Assembly (NCBI GenBank): GCA_030604885.1 | Contig: JAUVUZ010000010.1 | Span: 37,828 to 101,827, forward strand | DNA length: 64,000 bases | Origin: Alphaproteobacteria bacterium | Lineage (GTDB): Bacteria > Pseudomonadota > Alphaproteobacteria > Rhodospirillales > Rhodospirillaceae | Direction of reading: 5' to 3' | Part shown: one piece after another, positions 20,977-30,943 of the stretch | How the letters are laid out: each line of letters starts with the position of its first letter | How positions within the stretch are numbered: position 1 is the stretch's first letter | Made by a program: the position numbers and the translations under genes | Notes under the pieces: generated by a model | Database searches by the model: none | What the model saw: the letters and a program-made list of their open reading frames with translations, nothing else | Told to the model about the DNA's origin: nothing

Positions 20977-21921
20977 GTGAAACGGGCTGTTCTCTACGGA
21001 ATTCTGCTGTTGGGCGTGCTGTGCGTGGGCGCGGCGCTGTGGCTGCTGCGCGACCACGAGGACGCGGCGCCCCAACCCGCGACGGAAACCCCGGCGGCGC
21101 AGCCCGCCCCGGCGGTGACGCCCAGCTTCGACATCGTCCGCATCAGCCCCGAGGGCGACACCGTGATCGCCGGGCGCGCCGCGCCGGGGGCGACGGTGGT
21201 GATCTACGACGGCGAGACCGAACTCGGCCGCGCCAAGGCCGACGAGCGCGGCGAATGGGTGTTCCTGCCCGAAAAGCCGCTGCCGCCCGGCACCCGCAAG
21301 CTCAACCTCGCGGTGTTCCCGCCCGAGGCGAACGCGGCGCCGCTGCGCTCCGACGGCGACGTGGTGCTGGTGGTGCCGGAGGGCGGCAAGGGTCCGGTGG
21401 TGGCTGTGCAGATGCCGAAATCCGGCGGCGTCTCGCGGGTGTTGCAGCGGCCGGGCGAGGCGTCGGTGGGGCTGAGCATCGCCGCCATCGACTTCGACGA
21501 GCAGGGCCGCGTCGGGATTTCCGGCAACGCCCAGGCGGGCGCGCCGGTGATCGTCTACCTCGACAACGCCGAGTTGGGCCGCGCCCAGGCGGGGGCGGGC
21601 GGCGAGTGGCGGGTGCTCGGCACCCGCAAGCTCGGCGACGGCACCCACACCGCGCGGGTCGACCAACTGGACGACGCGCGCCAGGTGGTGCGCCGGGCCG
21701 AGGTGGAGTTCCGCGTCGACGGGGCGCTGATGGCGGGGGCGGGGGAGATCGTGGTGGTGGTCCAGCCCGGCAACAGCCTGTGGCGGATCGCGCGCCGGAT
21801 TTACGGCGAGGGCATGGCCTACACCCAGATTTTCGAGGCCAACCGCGTGCAGATTCGCGATCCGGACCGCATCTATCCGGGCCAGTCGATCGTTGTGCCG
21901 AAGGGCAAGGGCAAACCGTAA
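20977..21921 (+). CDS. Membrane-anchored LysM-domain protein
   Basis: A 314-aa protein: one N-terminal membrane helix ([21 protein letters not shown]), a proline/alanine linker, two Ig-like or BON-like beta repeats ([27 protein letters not shown] and a second copy near [20 protein letters not shown] shortened by one blade), and a C-terminal LysM motif beginning [16 protein letters not shown]. LysM binds peptidoglycan, so the protein probably tethers envelope and wall. The start is GTG at 20977, the first codon before the membrane helix. Confidence 0.85.
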   Translation: MKRAVLYGILLLGVLCVGAALWLLRDHEDAAPQPATETPAAQPAPAVTPSFDIVRISPEGDTVIAGRAAPGATVVIYDGETELGRAKADERGEWVFLPEKPLPPGTRKLNLAVFPPEANAAPLRSDGDVVLVVPEGGKGPVVAVQMPKSGGVSRVLQRPGEASVGLSIAAIDFDEQGRVGISGNAQAGAPVIVYLDNAELGRAQAGAGGEWRVLGTRKLGDGTHTARVDQLDDARQVVRRAEVEFRVDGALMAGAGEIVVVVQPGNSLWRIARRIYGEGMAYTQIFEANRVQIRDPDRIYPGQSIVVPKGKGKP

Positions 21922-21928
21922 CGGCGGC

Positions 21929-22420
21929 TCAGGCCGCCGCGTGGTCGCGGATCAGGCGCAGCAGCGGCTTGTGCCAGGCGAGCACCTGGGTGACGCCGAC
22001 CATCAGCCGCTCGGCCGAAACCGGCGTCGGCAGCGGCGCCTCGGCGCGGAAGCGGATGGCGCCGTCCGCCTCCACCGAAAGGCCGGGACCCACGTCCTCC
22101 TGGACGATGTCGACGAGGGCGAGCACGCGGTTGCGCCGCGCCTTGTCCGACGCGTCGGGCAGGCGGGCGATCTCGCCCTCCACCTTGAGGCGGGCGGCCT
22201 TGCCGATTTCGAGGTAGCTGGCGCGGAAATCCGTGTCGAGATAGCGGAACGCGAACGCCACCGGGCCGCGGTAGGTCATCGGCGGCTGGGGCGGCACCAC
22301 CACCACCTCGCCGTCGGCGACGCCGACCGATTGCAGGCGCAGCGGCAGCACCTGTTCGCCGATTTTGACCAGACGTGTCACGATGGCTGCGGACTCCTCG
22401 ACCGATATGGGGGCCACCAT
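21929..22420 (-). CDS. Uncharacterised 163-aa protein
   Basis: It encodes a mixed alpha/beta protein without signal peptide or membrane segment. The order (short helix, beta-rich centre with AFAFRYLDTDFRASYLEIG, long charged helix, terminal helix) does not match a family I can name with confidence. It sits alone between the convergent LysM gene and the divergent psd gene. Confidence 0.65.
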   Translation of the reverse strand: MVAPISVEESAAIVTRLVKIGEQVLPLRLQSVGVADGEVVVVPPQPPMTYRGPVAFAFRYLDTDFRASYLEIGKAARLKVEGEIARLPDASDKARRNRVLALVDIVQEDVGPGLSVEADGAIRFRAEAPLPTPVSAERLMVGVTQVLAWHKPLLRLIRDHAAA

Positions 22421-22509
22421 AGCATGGGGCGGAACCCCGCGCCAAGGCGGTTGCCCCGGCCCCGGGTTCCGGAATACTGTGTCGCCTTCACGAACAGCGG
22501 ATACGCGGA

Positions 22510-23238
22510 ATGAGCAAAGTCGATCTGTCCTGCCGGCGCTACGTGGCGCCGCCGATCCACCCCGAAGGCTACAAGTTCATCGCGATCTTCGCGGCGTTCA
22601 CGGTGGCCCTCGGCCTGCTGTGGGAGCCGCTCTGGGTGGTGGGCGGGGCGCTCACGGTGTGGTGCTTCTATTTCTTCCGCAACCCGGAACGCGTCTCCCC
22701 GGTGGGCGAGCACTGGGTGATCTCCCCGGCCGACGGCGTGGTGCAGTCGGTGGTGTCGGTGGTGCCGCCGCCCGAGCTCGAGCTGGGCGAGGGCATGCGC
22801 ACCCGCGTCAGCGTGTTCATGAGCGTGTTCGACGTCCACGTGAACCGCGCCCCCACCCTCGGCACCGTCGGCGTGATCGCCTATTCGGCGGGCAAGTTCG
22901 TCAACGCCACCCTCGACAAGGCGAGCGTCGACAACGAGCGCAACGGCCTGCGCATCGATCTGCCGGAGCGCGAGGGGATGGTGGGCGGCAGCCTCGGCGT
23001 GGTGCAGATCGCCGGGCTGGTGGCGCGCCGCATCGTCTGCTTCGTCAAGGTCGGCGACCGGGTGGACGGCGGCGAGCGCTTCGGCCTGATCCGCTTCGGC
23101 AGCCGGTTGGACGTCTACCTGCCGCCCGGCGTCGCGCCGATGGTGGCGGAAGGGCAGAAGGCGATCGCGGGCGAAACCGTGCTGGCGGACCTGCGCCTCT
23201 CCGCCGACCCGCTGCCGCGCGTGGGGGAGACCCGCTGA
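22510..23238 (+). CDS. psd: Phosphatidylserine decarboxylase proenzyme
   Basis: The 242-aa enzyme makes phosphatidylethanolamine. An N-terminal membrane stretch anchors it. Residues of the catalytic triad are in [10 protein letters not shown] and [10 protein letters not shown]. Self-cleavage is expected between Gly197 and Ser198 in the RFGSR motif, the equivalent of LGST, which generates the pyruvoyl group. The length matches the short bacterial form. The stop overlaps the next gene (TGATG), and together they form the PE branch of phospholipid synthesis. Confidence 0.96.
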   Translation: MSKVDLSCRRYVAPPIHPEGYKFIAIFAAFTVALGLLWEPLWVVGGALTVWCFYFFRNPERVSPVGEHWVISPADGVVQSVVSVVPPPELELGEGMRTRVSVFMSVFDVHVNRAPTLGTVGVIAYSAGKFVNATLDKASVDNERNGLRIDLPEREGMVGGSLGVVQIAGLVARRIVCFVKVGDRVDGGERFGLIRFGSRLDVYLPPGVAPMVAEGQKAIAGETVLADLRLSADPLPRVGETR

Positions 23239-24047
23239 TGCCGATCATGCCCGAGCGCCGCCGCCGCATCCGCAGCCTGCCGTTCAACGTCATCATCCCC
23301 AACATCATCACCCTGTTCGCGCTTTCGGCCGGGGTGACGGCGATCCGCTTCGGGATCGAGGGGCGCTGGCAGCATTCGGTGATCGCGCTGCTGATCGCGG
23401 CGGTGCTCGACGGCCTCGACGGCCGCATCGCGCGCCTGCTGCGCGGCACCTCCAAGTTCGGCGCGGAACTCGATTCGCTCTCCGACATCATCTGCTTCGG
23501 CGTCGCCCCGGCGCTGATCCTCTACCTCTTCGCGATGCACGACCGCGCGGGCGTGGGCTGGGCGCTGTGCCTGCTCTACGCCGTGTGCTGCGCGCTGCGC
23601 CTCGCGCGCTTCAACACCATGATCGGCGATCCGGATCAGCCGGTGTGGGCCTACAACTACTTCACCGGCGTGCCCGCCCCGGCGGCGGCGCTGCTGGTGC
23701 TGATCCCGCTGATGCTGTCGATCCACTTCGAGGCCGAGGCGTTCGCCAGCTCGGCGATGGCCGGGGTGTTCCTGGTCGGGGTGTCGGCGCTGATGGTCAG
23801 CCGGATTCCCACCTTCTCGTTCAAGAAGGGGCGGGTGCCGGTCAACGGCGTGCTGCCGCTGATGCTGCTGATCGGCGTGTTCGCCGCGTTCCTGGTGTCG
23901 CAGCCGTGGCTCACCCTCTCGGGCGTCGGGCTGGTCTACCTCGGCTCGATTCCGGTGAGCTACACCCTCTACAAGCGCCGCGCCGCCGCCGAGGCGGAAA
24001 GCCGCGCCGCCGCGCCGCCCGACGACGATTTCGACGCCGGCTTGTGA
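23238..24047 (+). CDS. pssA: CDP-diacylglycerol--serine O-phosphatidyltransferase
   Basis: A 269-aa multi-spanning membrane enzyme that makes phosphatidylserine, the substrate of Psd. The CDP-alcohol phosphotransferase signature is complete: DGLDGRIARLL, then SKFGAELDSLSD. About eight hydrophobic helices follow. It is coupled to psd by a one-base overlap. Confidence 0.95.
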   Translation: MPIMPERRRRIRSLPFNVIIPNIITLFALSAGVTAIRFGIEGRWQHSVIALLIAAVLDGLDGRIARLLRGTSKFGAELDSLSDIICFGVAPALILYLFAMHDRAGVGWALCLLYAVCCALRLARFNTMIGDPDQPVWAYNYFTGVPAPAAALLVLIPLMLSIHFEAEAFASSAMAGVFLVGVSALMVSRIPTFSFKKGRVPVNGVLPLMLLIGVFAAFLVSQPWLTLSGVGLVYLGSIPVSYTLYKRRAAAEAESRAAAPPDDDFDAGL

Positions 24048-24054
24048 ACCCGCG

Positions 24055-24083
24055 CCGACCGGCCTATAGTGACGGCCGGTCGG
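24055..24083 (+). terminator. Hairpin after psd-pssA
   Basis: CCGACCGGCC and GGCCGGTCGG form a 10-base stem around a 9-base loop, 7 bases after the pssA stop. No T-run is present. Confidence 0.5.
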
Positions 24084-24244
24084 CAGTTCACCCAGGCGTC
24101 GTCGCCCCGCGAGGGGAGCTAAACCTGCCAGCCCGTTTTCCGAGTTCGCGCCCGACACCCCTTGTCCCCGCGCCGCACCGGCAAGCCGACGACCCCCGAC
24201 TCCGATCCTCACCGGACCTCTGCGGCGCAGTGCGAGGATGAGCG

Positions 24245-24805
24245 ATGTCCCGGACTCTTCTGCCGTTTCACACCGACGATCTTTCCACCTTCGCCAAGGC
24301 CCTGGGCGGCGAGCTGCGCGCCCTCGACCGGGCGCCCGGCCATGTGGAACTCCTCAACATGCTCGCCCGCGCGGGCGGCTGCCGCAACCTCCAGCACCTG
24401 CGCGCCCAGGCGGCGGCGCGGGCGGCGCTCGATGCGGCGCCCGAGCCGGAACCGGCGGTGGACTACGTCCGCCTGCGGCGAACCCTGCGGCTGTTCGACG
24501 CCGAGGGGCGCCTCACCCGCTGGCCGCCCAAGCTGCGGGAGCGGGAGCTGGCGCTGTGGGTGCTGTGGGCGGCGTTTCCGCCCCGCGCCGCGCTGGCCGA
24601 GAGGGCGGTGAACGCCTGGCTCGCCCGCCTGCACGATTTCGAGGACCCGGCGCTGCTGCGGCGCTGGCTGGTGGACGTGGGCCTCGTCACCCGCAACCCG
24701 GACGGCAGCGCCTATCGCCGCGTCGAACGTCGCCCGCCGCCCGAGGCGCGGGCGCTGATCGCCACCCTCGGCCGCCGCTCAGGCGCGGCGGAGGCGGGCG
24801 CTTAA
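24245..24805 (+). CDS. DUF2087-domain protein
   Basis: The 186-aa protein has a C-terminal DUF2087 domain: an LRLFDAEGRLTRWPPKLRERE block, followed by AVNAWLARLHDFEDPALLRR and WLVDVGLVTRNPDGSAYRRV. This domain is often joined to ArsR- or MerR-like regulators and is thought to bind nucleic acid or protein. The N-terminal half is helical and unassigned. Its last 27 bases overlap the end of the convergent RND gene. Confidence 0.8.
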   Translation: MSRTLLPFHTDDLSTFAKALGGELRALDRAPGHVELLNMLARAGGCRNLQHLRAQAAARAALDAAPEPEPAVDYVRLRRTLRLFDAEGRLTRWPPKLRERELALWVLWAAFPPRAALAERAVNAWLARLHDFEDPALLRRWLVDVGLVTRNPDGSAYRRVERRPPPEARALIATLGRRSGAAEAGA

Positions 24806-27800
24806 GGACCGGAAGCGGGTGGCGAGGCGGCCCTTCAGCATCAGCGCGCAGGGGGTCACCACCAGGGTCAGCAGGGTGGCGAAGCCGAGGCCGAAGACGA
24901 TGCCGGTGGAAAGCTGCGTCCACCACTGCATCGACGGCGCGCCGACGCTGACGTCGCGGGCGACGAAGTCGATGTTGACCATGAACATCATCGGCAGCAG
25001 GCCGAGGATGGTGGTGCCGGTGGTGAGCATCACCGGGCGCAGGCGCTGCGCCCCGGTGCGCAGGATCGCCTCGCGGGCGTCGGGAATCTCCTTCGCCAGA
25101 CGGTCGAAGGTGTCGATCAGCACGATGTTGTTGTTGACGACGATGCCCGCGAGCGACACCACGCCGATGCCGCTCATGATCACCCCGAACGGCTGGTGGG
25201 TGACCAGCAGGCCGATCATCACGCCGAGGGTGGACATCACCACCGCCAGCAGCACCAGCGCCGCCGAATAGAAGCTGTTGAACTGCGTCACCAGGATCAT
25301 CGCGATCAGGAACAGCGCGATGAGGAAGGCGCGGCCGAGGAAGGCGCGGCTTTTCGCCTGCTCCTCGTCCTGGCCCTTGTAGGTGGTCTCGACGCCGGGA
25401 GGCAGGGGGTTGTCGGCCAGCCACGCGCGCAGGCGCGTCACCTGGTCGTCCACCAGCAGGCCCGGCTCCACGTCGGCGCGCACCGTCATCACCCGCTTGG
25501 CGTCCACCCGGTTGAGTTCGCCGGTGCGCGGGCGCGGCGCCACCTCGACGAACCCGGCGATCGGTACGCTGCCCTCGGCGGTTTCGATGCGCAGGCGGCC
25601 GAGCTGCTCGACGGTGCGGTTGCCGGGCGGGTAGCGCACCACGATGTCCACCTCGTCGTCGGCGTCGTCGGGGCGGTAGTCGGTGAGCTTGAGGCCCTTG
25701 GTGACGAGCTGCACCATGTCGCCCACCGCCGTCACGTCGACGCCGAACTTGGCGGCCTGGCCCCGGTCCACCGTCACCTCCCACTGGATGCCGGGCGGCG
25801 GGCGGTCGTCCTCCATGTCGATGAAGCCGCCGAGTTCCGCCATGCCGCGCCGCACCGCCGCCGCCGCCGGGGGCAGCAGGGCGGGGTCGCGGCTGGCGAG
25901 CTGCAGCCGCACCGGCTTGCCCACCGGCGGGCCTTCCTCCTTCTTGCGGATCTCCACGGCGATGCCGGGCAGGTCGGCGGTGGCGGCGCGAATGTCGGCG
26001 AACACCGCCGATGCCTTGCGCCGCAGTTGCCAATCCTTGAATTCGAGGGAAATCGCGCCGATCACGTCTTCCGCCGCCTCGCGGTCGGCCACCTGCCCGG
26101 CGCGGGCGTAGACGGTGTCGAAGGCGTCGCCGTAGCGCGCCACCCGGCGCTCCACCTCGCGCACGATGCGGTCCCGCTCCGCCACCGCCATGTTGCCGCG
26201 CGCATGCACGTAGACCACCGCCTGCTCCGGCTCGATGTCGGGGAAGAACTCGACGCCCCGGCCGAACGCGCCGTAGGCCGCCCAGCTCGCCACCAGCAGG
26301 GCGAAGCCGCCCGCCAGCACCCAGCCCGCGTGGTCCAGCGCGCGGGAGAGCAGGCGGGTGTAGCGCCCGGTCCAGCCGCCGAGGGCGGTGAGGTCGCCGG
26401 TTTCCGAGATCGACAGCGCCTTCAGCGTCTCCGGGTCCGCCTCGCCCGGGCGGCCGAACACCGCCCCCAGGGTGGGCACGAACACCAGCGCCATCAGCAG
26501 CGACGCGCACAGGGTGACGGACAGGGTGATCGGCAGGTATTTCATGAACTCGCCGACGATGCCGGTCCAGAACACCATCGGCAGGAACGCCGCCACGGTG
26601 GTGGCGGTGGAGGCGATCACCGGCCACGCCATGCGCAGCGCGGCGAGGCGGTAGGCGTCCTTGCGGTCCACCCCCTCGGCCATCTTGCGGTCGGCGTATT
26701 CGACGACGATGATCGCGCCGTCCACCAGCATGCCGGTGGCGAGGATCAGGCTGAACAGCACCACCAGGTTCATGCTCATGCCCATGGCGAACAGCACCAG
26801 GATGCCCGCCAGGAACGAGCCGGGAATCGCCACCCCCACCAGCAGGCCCGAGCGCACCCCGAGCGCCGCCACCACCACCACCATCACCAGCACGATCGCG
26901 GCGATGACGTTGTTCTGCAAATCCGAGAGCATCGCGCGGATGGTGTTGGACTGGTCCTGCGAGAACGAGGCGCGGACGTTGGCGGGCCAGAACGCCTGCT
27001 CGGCCTCCACCGCCGCGCGCACCCGGTCGATGGTGTCGATGATGTTCTCGCCGGTGCGCTTCGAGACTTCGAGGGTCACCGACGGGCGGCCGTTGACGCG
27101 GGCGACGCTGGTGGGGTCCTTGAACGCCTTGCGCACCGAGGCGATGTCGGAGAGGCGCACCACGCCGTCGCCCGAGGCCTTGACCGGCAGGGTCATGATC
27201 TCCTGCACCGTCTCGATCACCCCCGGCACCTTGACCGCGAAGCGGCCGCGCCCGGTGTCGATCGCCCCGGCGGCGACCAGGGTGTTGGAGCGGGAGAGGA
27301 AGCCGGTGATGTCCTGCGCGACGAGGTTGTAGCTCTCCACCTTCGCCGGGTCGACGACGATCTCCACCTGCTCCTCGCGGTCGCCGCCGATGTTGACCTC
27401 GAGCACCGCCGGGATCGCCTCGATCTCGTCCTTGAGGTCGCGGGCGAGGCGCACCAGGGTGCGCTCCGGCGCGTCGCCCGAGAGGGTCACCAGCAGCACC
27501 GGGAACAGGCTGACGTTGACCTCGTGGATCGACGGCTCCTCGGTCTCGGCGGGCAGGTCGGACTTGGCGATGTCCACCTTGGCGCGCACGTCGGCGAGCG
27601 CCCGGTCGGCGTCGAAGCCCGCGTCGAATTCGAGGATCACGTTGGCGCCGCCCTCGTAGGCGGTGGCGCGCATCTCCTTGATCCCCTCGATGCTGCGCAG
27701 TTCCCGCTCCATCGGCCGGATCAGCATCCGCTCCGCGTCCTCGGGCGAGATGCCCTGGTGGGTGAGCAGCACGTACATGATCGGGATGTTGACGTCGGGC

Positions 27801-27913
27801 GAGGATTCCTTCGGGATCGTCGCGTAGGCGTACAGCCCGGCGATCAGCGTCAGCGCCAGGGTGAGGAGAACGGTGCGGGTGCGGCCGAGGCAGGCCTCGA
27901 TGAGCGCGTTCAT
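24779..27913 (-). CDS. RND-family efflux transporter permease
   Basis: A 1044-aa inner-membrane proton-driven pump of the AcrB/HAE-like family. It has 12 expected membrane helices in two repeats, with large periplasmic loops after TM1 and TM7. Signatures include SPDVNIPIMYVLLTHQGISPEDAE at the first loop (proton-relay Asp in GMLVDGAIIVVE of TM4) and GVVSLAGIVVNNNIVLID in TM10. It overlaps the upstream membrane fusion gene by 4 bases. No outer-membrane partner is nearby. The substrate is unknown. Confidence 0.93.
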   Translation of the reverse strand: MNALIEACLGRTRTVLLTLALTLIAGLYAYATIPKESSPDVNIPIMYVLLTHQGISPEDAERMLIRPMERELRSIEGIKEMRATAYEGGANVILEFDAGFDADRALADVRAKVDIAKSDLPAETEEPSIHEVNVSLFPVLLVTLSGDAPERTLVRLARDLKDEIEAIPAVLEVNIGGDREEQVEIVVDPAKVESYNLVAQDITGFLSRSNTLVAAGAIDTGRGRFAVKVPGVIETVQEIMTLPVKASGDGVVRLSDIASVRKAFKDPTSVARVNGRPSVTLEVSKRTGENIIDTIDRVRAAVEAEQAFWPANVRASFSQDQSNTIRAMLSDLQNNVIAAIVLVMVVVVAALGVRSGLLVGVAIPGSFLAGILVLFAMGMSMNLVVLFSLILATGMLVDGAIIVVEYADRKMAEGVDRKDAYRLAALRMAWPVIASTATTVAAFLPMVFWTGIVGEFMKYLPITLSVTLCASLLMALVFVPTLGAVFGRPGEADPETLKALSISETGDLTALGGWTGRYTRLLSRALDHAGWVLAGGFALLVASWAAYGAFGRGVEFFPDIEPEQAVVYVHARGNMAVAERDRIVREVERRVARYGDAFDTVYARAGQVADREAAEDVIGAISLEFKDWQLRRKASAVFADIRAATADLPGIAVEIRKKEEGPPVGKPVRLQLASRDPALLPPAAAAVRRGMAELGGFIDMEDDRPPPGIQWEVTVDRGQAAKFGVDVTAVGDMVQLVTKGLKLTDYRPDDADDEVDIVVRYPPGNRTVEQLGRLRIETAEGSVPIAGFVEVAPRPRTGELNRVDAKRVMTVRADVEPGLLVDDQVTRLRAWLADNPLPPGVETTYKGQDEEQAKSRAFLGRAFLIALFLIAMILVTQFNSFYSAALVLLAVVMSTLGVMIGLLVTHQPFGVIMSGIGVVSLAGIVVNNNIVLIDTFDRLAKEIPDAREAILRTGAQRLRPVMLTTGTTILGLLPMMFMVNIDFVARDVSVGAPSMQWWTQLSTGIVFGLGFATLLTLVVTPCALMLKGRLATRFRSLSARLRRA

Positions 27914-29001
27914 CCCGGCCCCTGCGCGGGCGGCGCCAGCAGGGTGTCGGGGGCGGCCTCGACGCGCTGCCCGGCGGAGACGAAATCCTGGCCGACGGTG
28001 ATCAGGCGCAGGGCGTCGGGCAGGCCGCCGAGCCACAGGCCCTCGGCGTCCTCGCGCACCGGCTGCGCGGGGTGGAAGACCACGGTGCCCGCGTCGTCCA
28101 CCGCCTTGACGCCCAGCTCGCCCGCGTCGGAGAGGGTCAGCACCGCCGGGGAGACCGGGTGGGCGCGGGTGTCGCCCAGGGGCAGCGAGACCTCGGCGGT
28201 CATGCCCGCGGCGATGCGGCGCTCCGGGTTCGGCACCGCGATCTCGACGCGGAAGGTGCGGGTGGCCGGGGCGGCGACGCGGCCGACGTAGGTGACCGTC
28301 CCTTCCCCCATCGCGCCGCCGGGCAGGCGCACCGCCGCCGCCGCGCCGGGCGACACCCGGCCGATGGCGGTTTCCGACACCTCCACCGCCACGAGGATCG
28401 GGTTCAGCTCCACCAGGGTCGCCACCGCGTCGTCCACCGCCACCACCGCGCCCAGTTCCACCGGCCGCGCGTCCAGCACCCCGGCGAACGGCGCGGCGAT
28501 GGTGGCGCGGGCGGTGTCGAGGCGGGCGGAGGCCAGCTCGGCGGCGGCGGCCTCGCGCTCGGCGCGGGTGGTGGCGACGCGCACGCGGCTGGCGTAGTCC
28601 TTGTCGGCGAGGCGGCTGGCGGCCTGGAACTCGATGTCGCGCTGGGCGAACAGCGCCTCGGCGCGGGCGAGGCGGGCGGCGCGGTCGTCGGGGGCGAGAC
28701 GGAGGATCGGCGCCCCGGCGGCGAGCGCCGCGCCCTTCTCCGCCAGCACCTCGGCCACCCGGCCGCGGGTTTCGGCGCGCACCTCGACGGTGCGGTTGGG
28801 GCGGGTGGTGCCGGTGAGGTCGAGCCGCGCCGTCACCGCGCGGGCGCGGGATTCCACCACGCCCACCCGCACCGGGGCGTCGGCGCGGACGGCGGGCGCA
28901 GGCGGCGGCTGGCGGGCGCCGCCCACCATCCCCGAGCCGATCCAGACGACGCAGGCGACCATAATCGCCGCCGCGGCCACCCATGAGCCTCGCACGCGCA
29001 T
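27910..29001 (-). CDS. RND efflux membrane fusion (periplasmic adaptor) protein
   Basis: A 363-aa adaptor: N-terminal membrane anchor (WVAAAAIMVACVVWIGSGMV), lipoyl/barrel-sandwich halves (VRAETRGRVAEVLAEKGAAL and IAAPFAGVLDARPVELGAVV) around a helical hairpin, and a beta-barrel. It links the RND pump to an outer-membrane channel. The start at 29001 was chosen because it directly precedes the membrane anchor; the frame extends 67 codons upstream without homology. Confidence 0.93.
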   Translation of the reverse strand: MRVRGSWVAAAAIMVACVVWIGSGMVGGARQPPPAPAVRADAPVRVGVVESRARAVTARLDLTGTTRPNRTVEVRAETRGRVAEVLAEKGAALAAGAPILRLAPDDRAARLARAEALFAQRDIEFQAASRLADKDYASRVRVATTRAEREAAAAELASARLDTARATIAAPFAGVLDARPVELGAVVAVDDAVATLVELNPILVAVEVSETAIGRVSPGAAAAVRLPGGAMGEGTVTYVGRVAAPATRTFRVEIAVPNPERRIAAGMTAEVSLPLGDTRAHPVSPAVLTLSDAGELGVKAVDDAGTVVFHPAQPVREDAEGLWLGGLPDALRLITVGQDFVSAGQRVEAAPDTLLAPPAQGPG

Positions 29002-29087
29002 GACACCCCCGAGCGAACAGTCGGCCGCCAGAATACCGCAACCCGCGCCGCGCTTTGAGGAAAATCGCGCGGCCGATGCGGGAACGG

Positions 29088-29115
29088 TTGACCAAACGCG
29101 GAGGCTCCGTAACAG
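29088..29115 (+). promoter_or_regulatory. Likely gcv operon promoter
   Basis: TTGACC at 29088-29093, a 16-base spacer and TAACAG at 29110-29115 lie just upstream of the riboswitch, in the correct place to drive it. Confidence 0.45.
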
Positions 29116-29132
29116 TGGGTGCGTCCCCGAAC

Positions 29133-29346
29133 GCCGCAGCGGGAGAGAGCGGGCGCAACCCCGCCGCCGAAGGAGCAACCGCCCCCGGAAACTCTCAGGC
29201 ACCCGAACCGCCGCCGGTCAGGGGGACCTCTGGAAAGCAGGCGCGCTTGAAAAGGCGCCAGCCTCACCGAAGATGTAAGCCAGTGCGTGGTGTGAAAGCC
29301 CTCGTCCCGGCGAATCTTTCAGGTTCCGAAGACAGAGGGGGGCCAA
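29133..29346 (+). promoter_or_regulatory. Tandem glycine riboswitch (gcvT element)
   Basis: Two consecutive glycine aptamers precede gcvT. Aptamer 1 (about 29133-29236) has GGGAGAG, the core GCCGAAGGAGCAA, ACTCTCAGGCA and CCTCTGG. Aptamer 2 (about 29237-29346) has CACCGAAGATGTAAGCC, ATCTTTCAGGTTCCGAAGACAGAGG. The class binds glycine and turns on cleavage-system genes when glycine is abundant. Its place 77 bases before gcvT fits exactly. Confidence 0.93.
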
Positions 29347-29422
29347 AGGACCGATGTTTCGGTCCGTGGCCGATTCGCGGCCGCCGCACGGCGGGCGCGG
29401 ACGTCTCTGGATGAGGGAACCG

Positions 29423-30544
29423 ATGGGCGACACCACCTCCGAACCGCTGCTCACCACGCCGCTCGACGCGCTGCACCGCGAACTCGGCGCGCGCATGGTG
29501 CCGTTCGCCGGCTACGCGATGCCGGTGCAGTACCAGGGCATCCTCCACGAGCACGCCCAGACCCGCGAGCGGGCGGCGCTGTTCGACGTCTCCCATATGG
29601 GGCAGGCGGAGATCCGCCACCCCGAGGGCGTCGCCGCCGCCGCCGCCGCGTTCGAGGCGCTGGTGCCGGGCGACGTGCGGGGCCTGGCGGAGGGGCGGAT
29701 CCGCTACACCCTGTTCACCGACGCCCACGGCGGCATCCTCGACGACCTGATGGTCACCAACGCCGGGGACCGGCTCTACGTGGTGGTCAACGCCGCCTGC
29801 AAGCACCAGGATTTCGCCCACATGGGCCGCCACCTGGCGGGCTGCGAGGTGAAGACCCTGCCCGACCGGGCGCTGCTGGCGCTCCAGGGGCCGGAGGCGG
29901 CGAAGGTGCTCGCCCGCTTCGCGCCCGAGGCGGCGGCGATGCCGTTCATGAGCGCCCGCGCCCTCGACGTCGGCGGCATCGCGGTGTGGGCGTCGCGCTC
30001 GGGCTACACCGGCGAGGACGGCTACGAGATTTCCGTGGCGGCGGACGACGCGGAGGCGCTGGCGCGCCGCCTGCTGGCCGAGCCGGAGGTGGAGGCCGCG
30101 GGCCTCGGCGCCCGCGACAGCCTGCGGCTCGAGGCCGGGCTGTGCCTCTACGGCGCCGACATCGACGCCACCACCTCGCCGATCGAGGCGGGCCTCGCCT
30201 GGGTGATCGGCAAGCGCCGCCGCGAGGAGGGGGGCTTCCCCGGCGCGGAGGCGATCCTCAAGCAGCTCGCCGAGGGTCCGTCGCGGCGTCGCGTCGGCCT
30301 GCGGATCGAGGGGCGCCAGCCGGTGCGCGCCCATGCGGAAATTCGCGACGCCGGGGGCGCGCGCATCGGCGAGGTCACTTCGGGGGGCTTCGGCCCCACC
30401 GTCGCGGCGCCGGTCGCGATGGGATACGTGGACGCCGCCCATGCCGCACCCGGCACCGCGGTGGCATGCGACGTGCGCGGCAAGGCGCTCGCCGCGCAGG
30501 TGGTGCCGATGCCGTTCGCGCCGCATCGGTATTTCAAGGGTTGA
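29423..30544 (+). CDS. gcvT: Glycine cleavage system T protein (aminomethyltransferase)
   Basis: The 373-aa T protein transfers the methylene group from lipoyl-bound aminomethyl to tetrahydrofolate. Hallmarks include MVPFAGYAMPVQYQGILHEH, FDVSHMGQ, the folate site in YTGEDGYEI and the GLGARDSLRLEAGLCLYGAD block. The start at 29423 has GAGGGA just upstream; an ATG at 29411 would add four residues. First gene of gcvTHPAPB. Confidence 0.96.
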   Translation: MGDTTSEPLLTTPLDALHRELGARMVPFAGYAMPVQYQGILHEHAQTRERAALFDVSHMGQAEIRHPEGVAAAAAAFEALVPGDVRGLAEGRIRYTLFTDAHGGILDDLMVTNAGDRLYVVVNAACKHQDFAHMGRHLAGCEVKTLPDRALLALQGPEAAKVLARFAPEAAAMPFMSARALDVGGIAVWASRSGYTGEDGYEISVAADDAEALARRLLAEPEVEAAGLGARDSLRLEAGLCLYGADIDATTSPIEAGLAWVIGKRRREEGGFPGAEAILKQLAEGPSRRRVGLRIEGRQPVRAHAEIRDAGGARIGEVTSGGFGPTVAAPVAMGYVDAAHAAPGTAVACDVRGKALAAQVVPMPFAPHRYFKG

Positions 30545-30565
30545 AAGCCAGAGGGGATTGAAAAC

Positions 30566-30943
30566 ATGGCGAAGATCTACTTTTCCGAAGAGCACGAATG
30601 GATCTCGGTGGAGGGCGGCGTCGGCACCGTCGGCATCACCGAATACGCCCAGACCCAGCTGGGCGACGTGGTGTTCGTCGAACTGCCGGAAGTCGGCGCG
30701 AGCATCGACAAGGGCGACGACGTGGCGGTGGTGGAGTCGGTGAAGGCGGCGAGCGAGGTCTACTCGCCGGTGTCCGGCGAGATCGTCGAGATCAACGAGG
30801 AGCTGGCCGACGCGCCCGGCCTCGTCAACCAGAACGCCGAGGGCGACGGCTGGTTCTTCAAGATCACCCTCGCGGACGACAGCGAGCTGGACGACCTGAT
30901 GAACCGCGAGGATTACGACGCGTTCGTCGAGGGCCTGGAATAA
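30566..30943 (+). CDS. gcvH: Glycine cleavage system H protein
   Basis: The 125-aa lipoyl carrier shuttles the aminomethyl group among P, T and L proteins. Lys60 in [14 protein letters not shown] is the lipoylation site. Stop and next start share a base (TAATG). Confidence 0.97.
   Translation: MAKIYFSEEHEWISVEGGVGTVGITEYAQTQLGDVVFVELPEVGASIDKGDDVAVVESVKAASEVYSPVSGEIVEINEELADAPGLVNQNAEGDGWFFKITLADDSELDDLMNREDYDAFVEGLE

Noticed and set aside
21929-22420. A YbjN or type III chaperone-like assignment for the 163-aa protein
   Set aside because: The size and alternation of strands and helices are suggestive, but no diagnostic motif could be pointed to.
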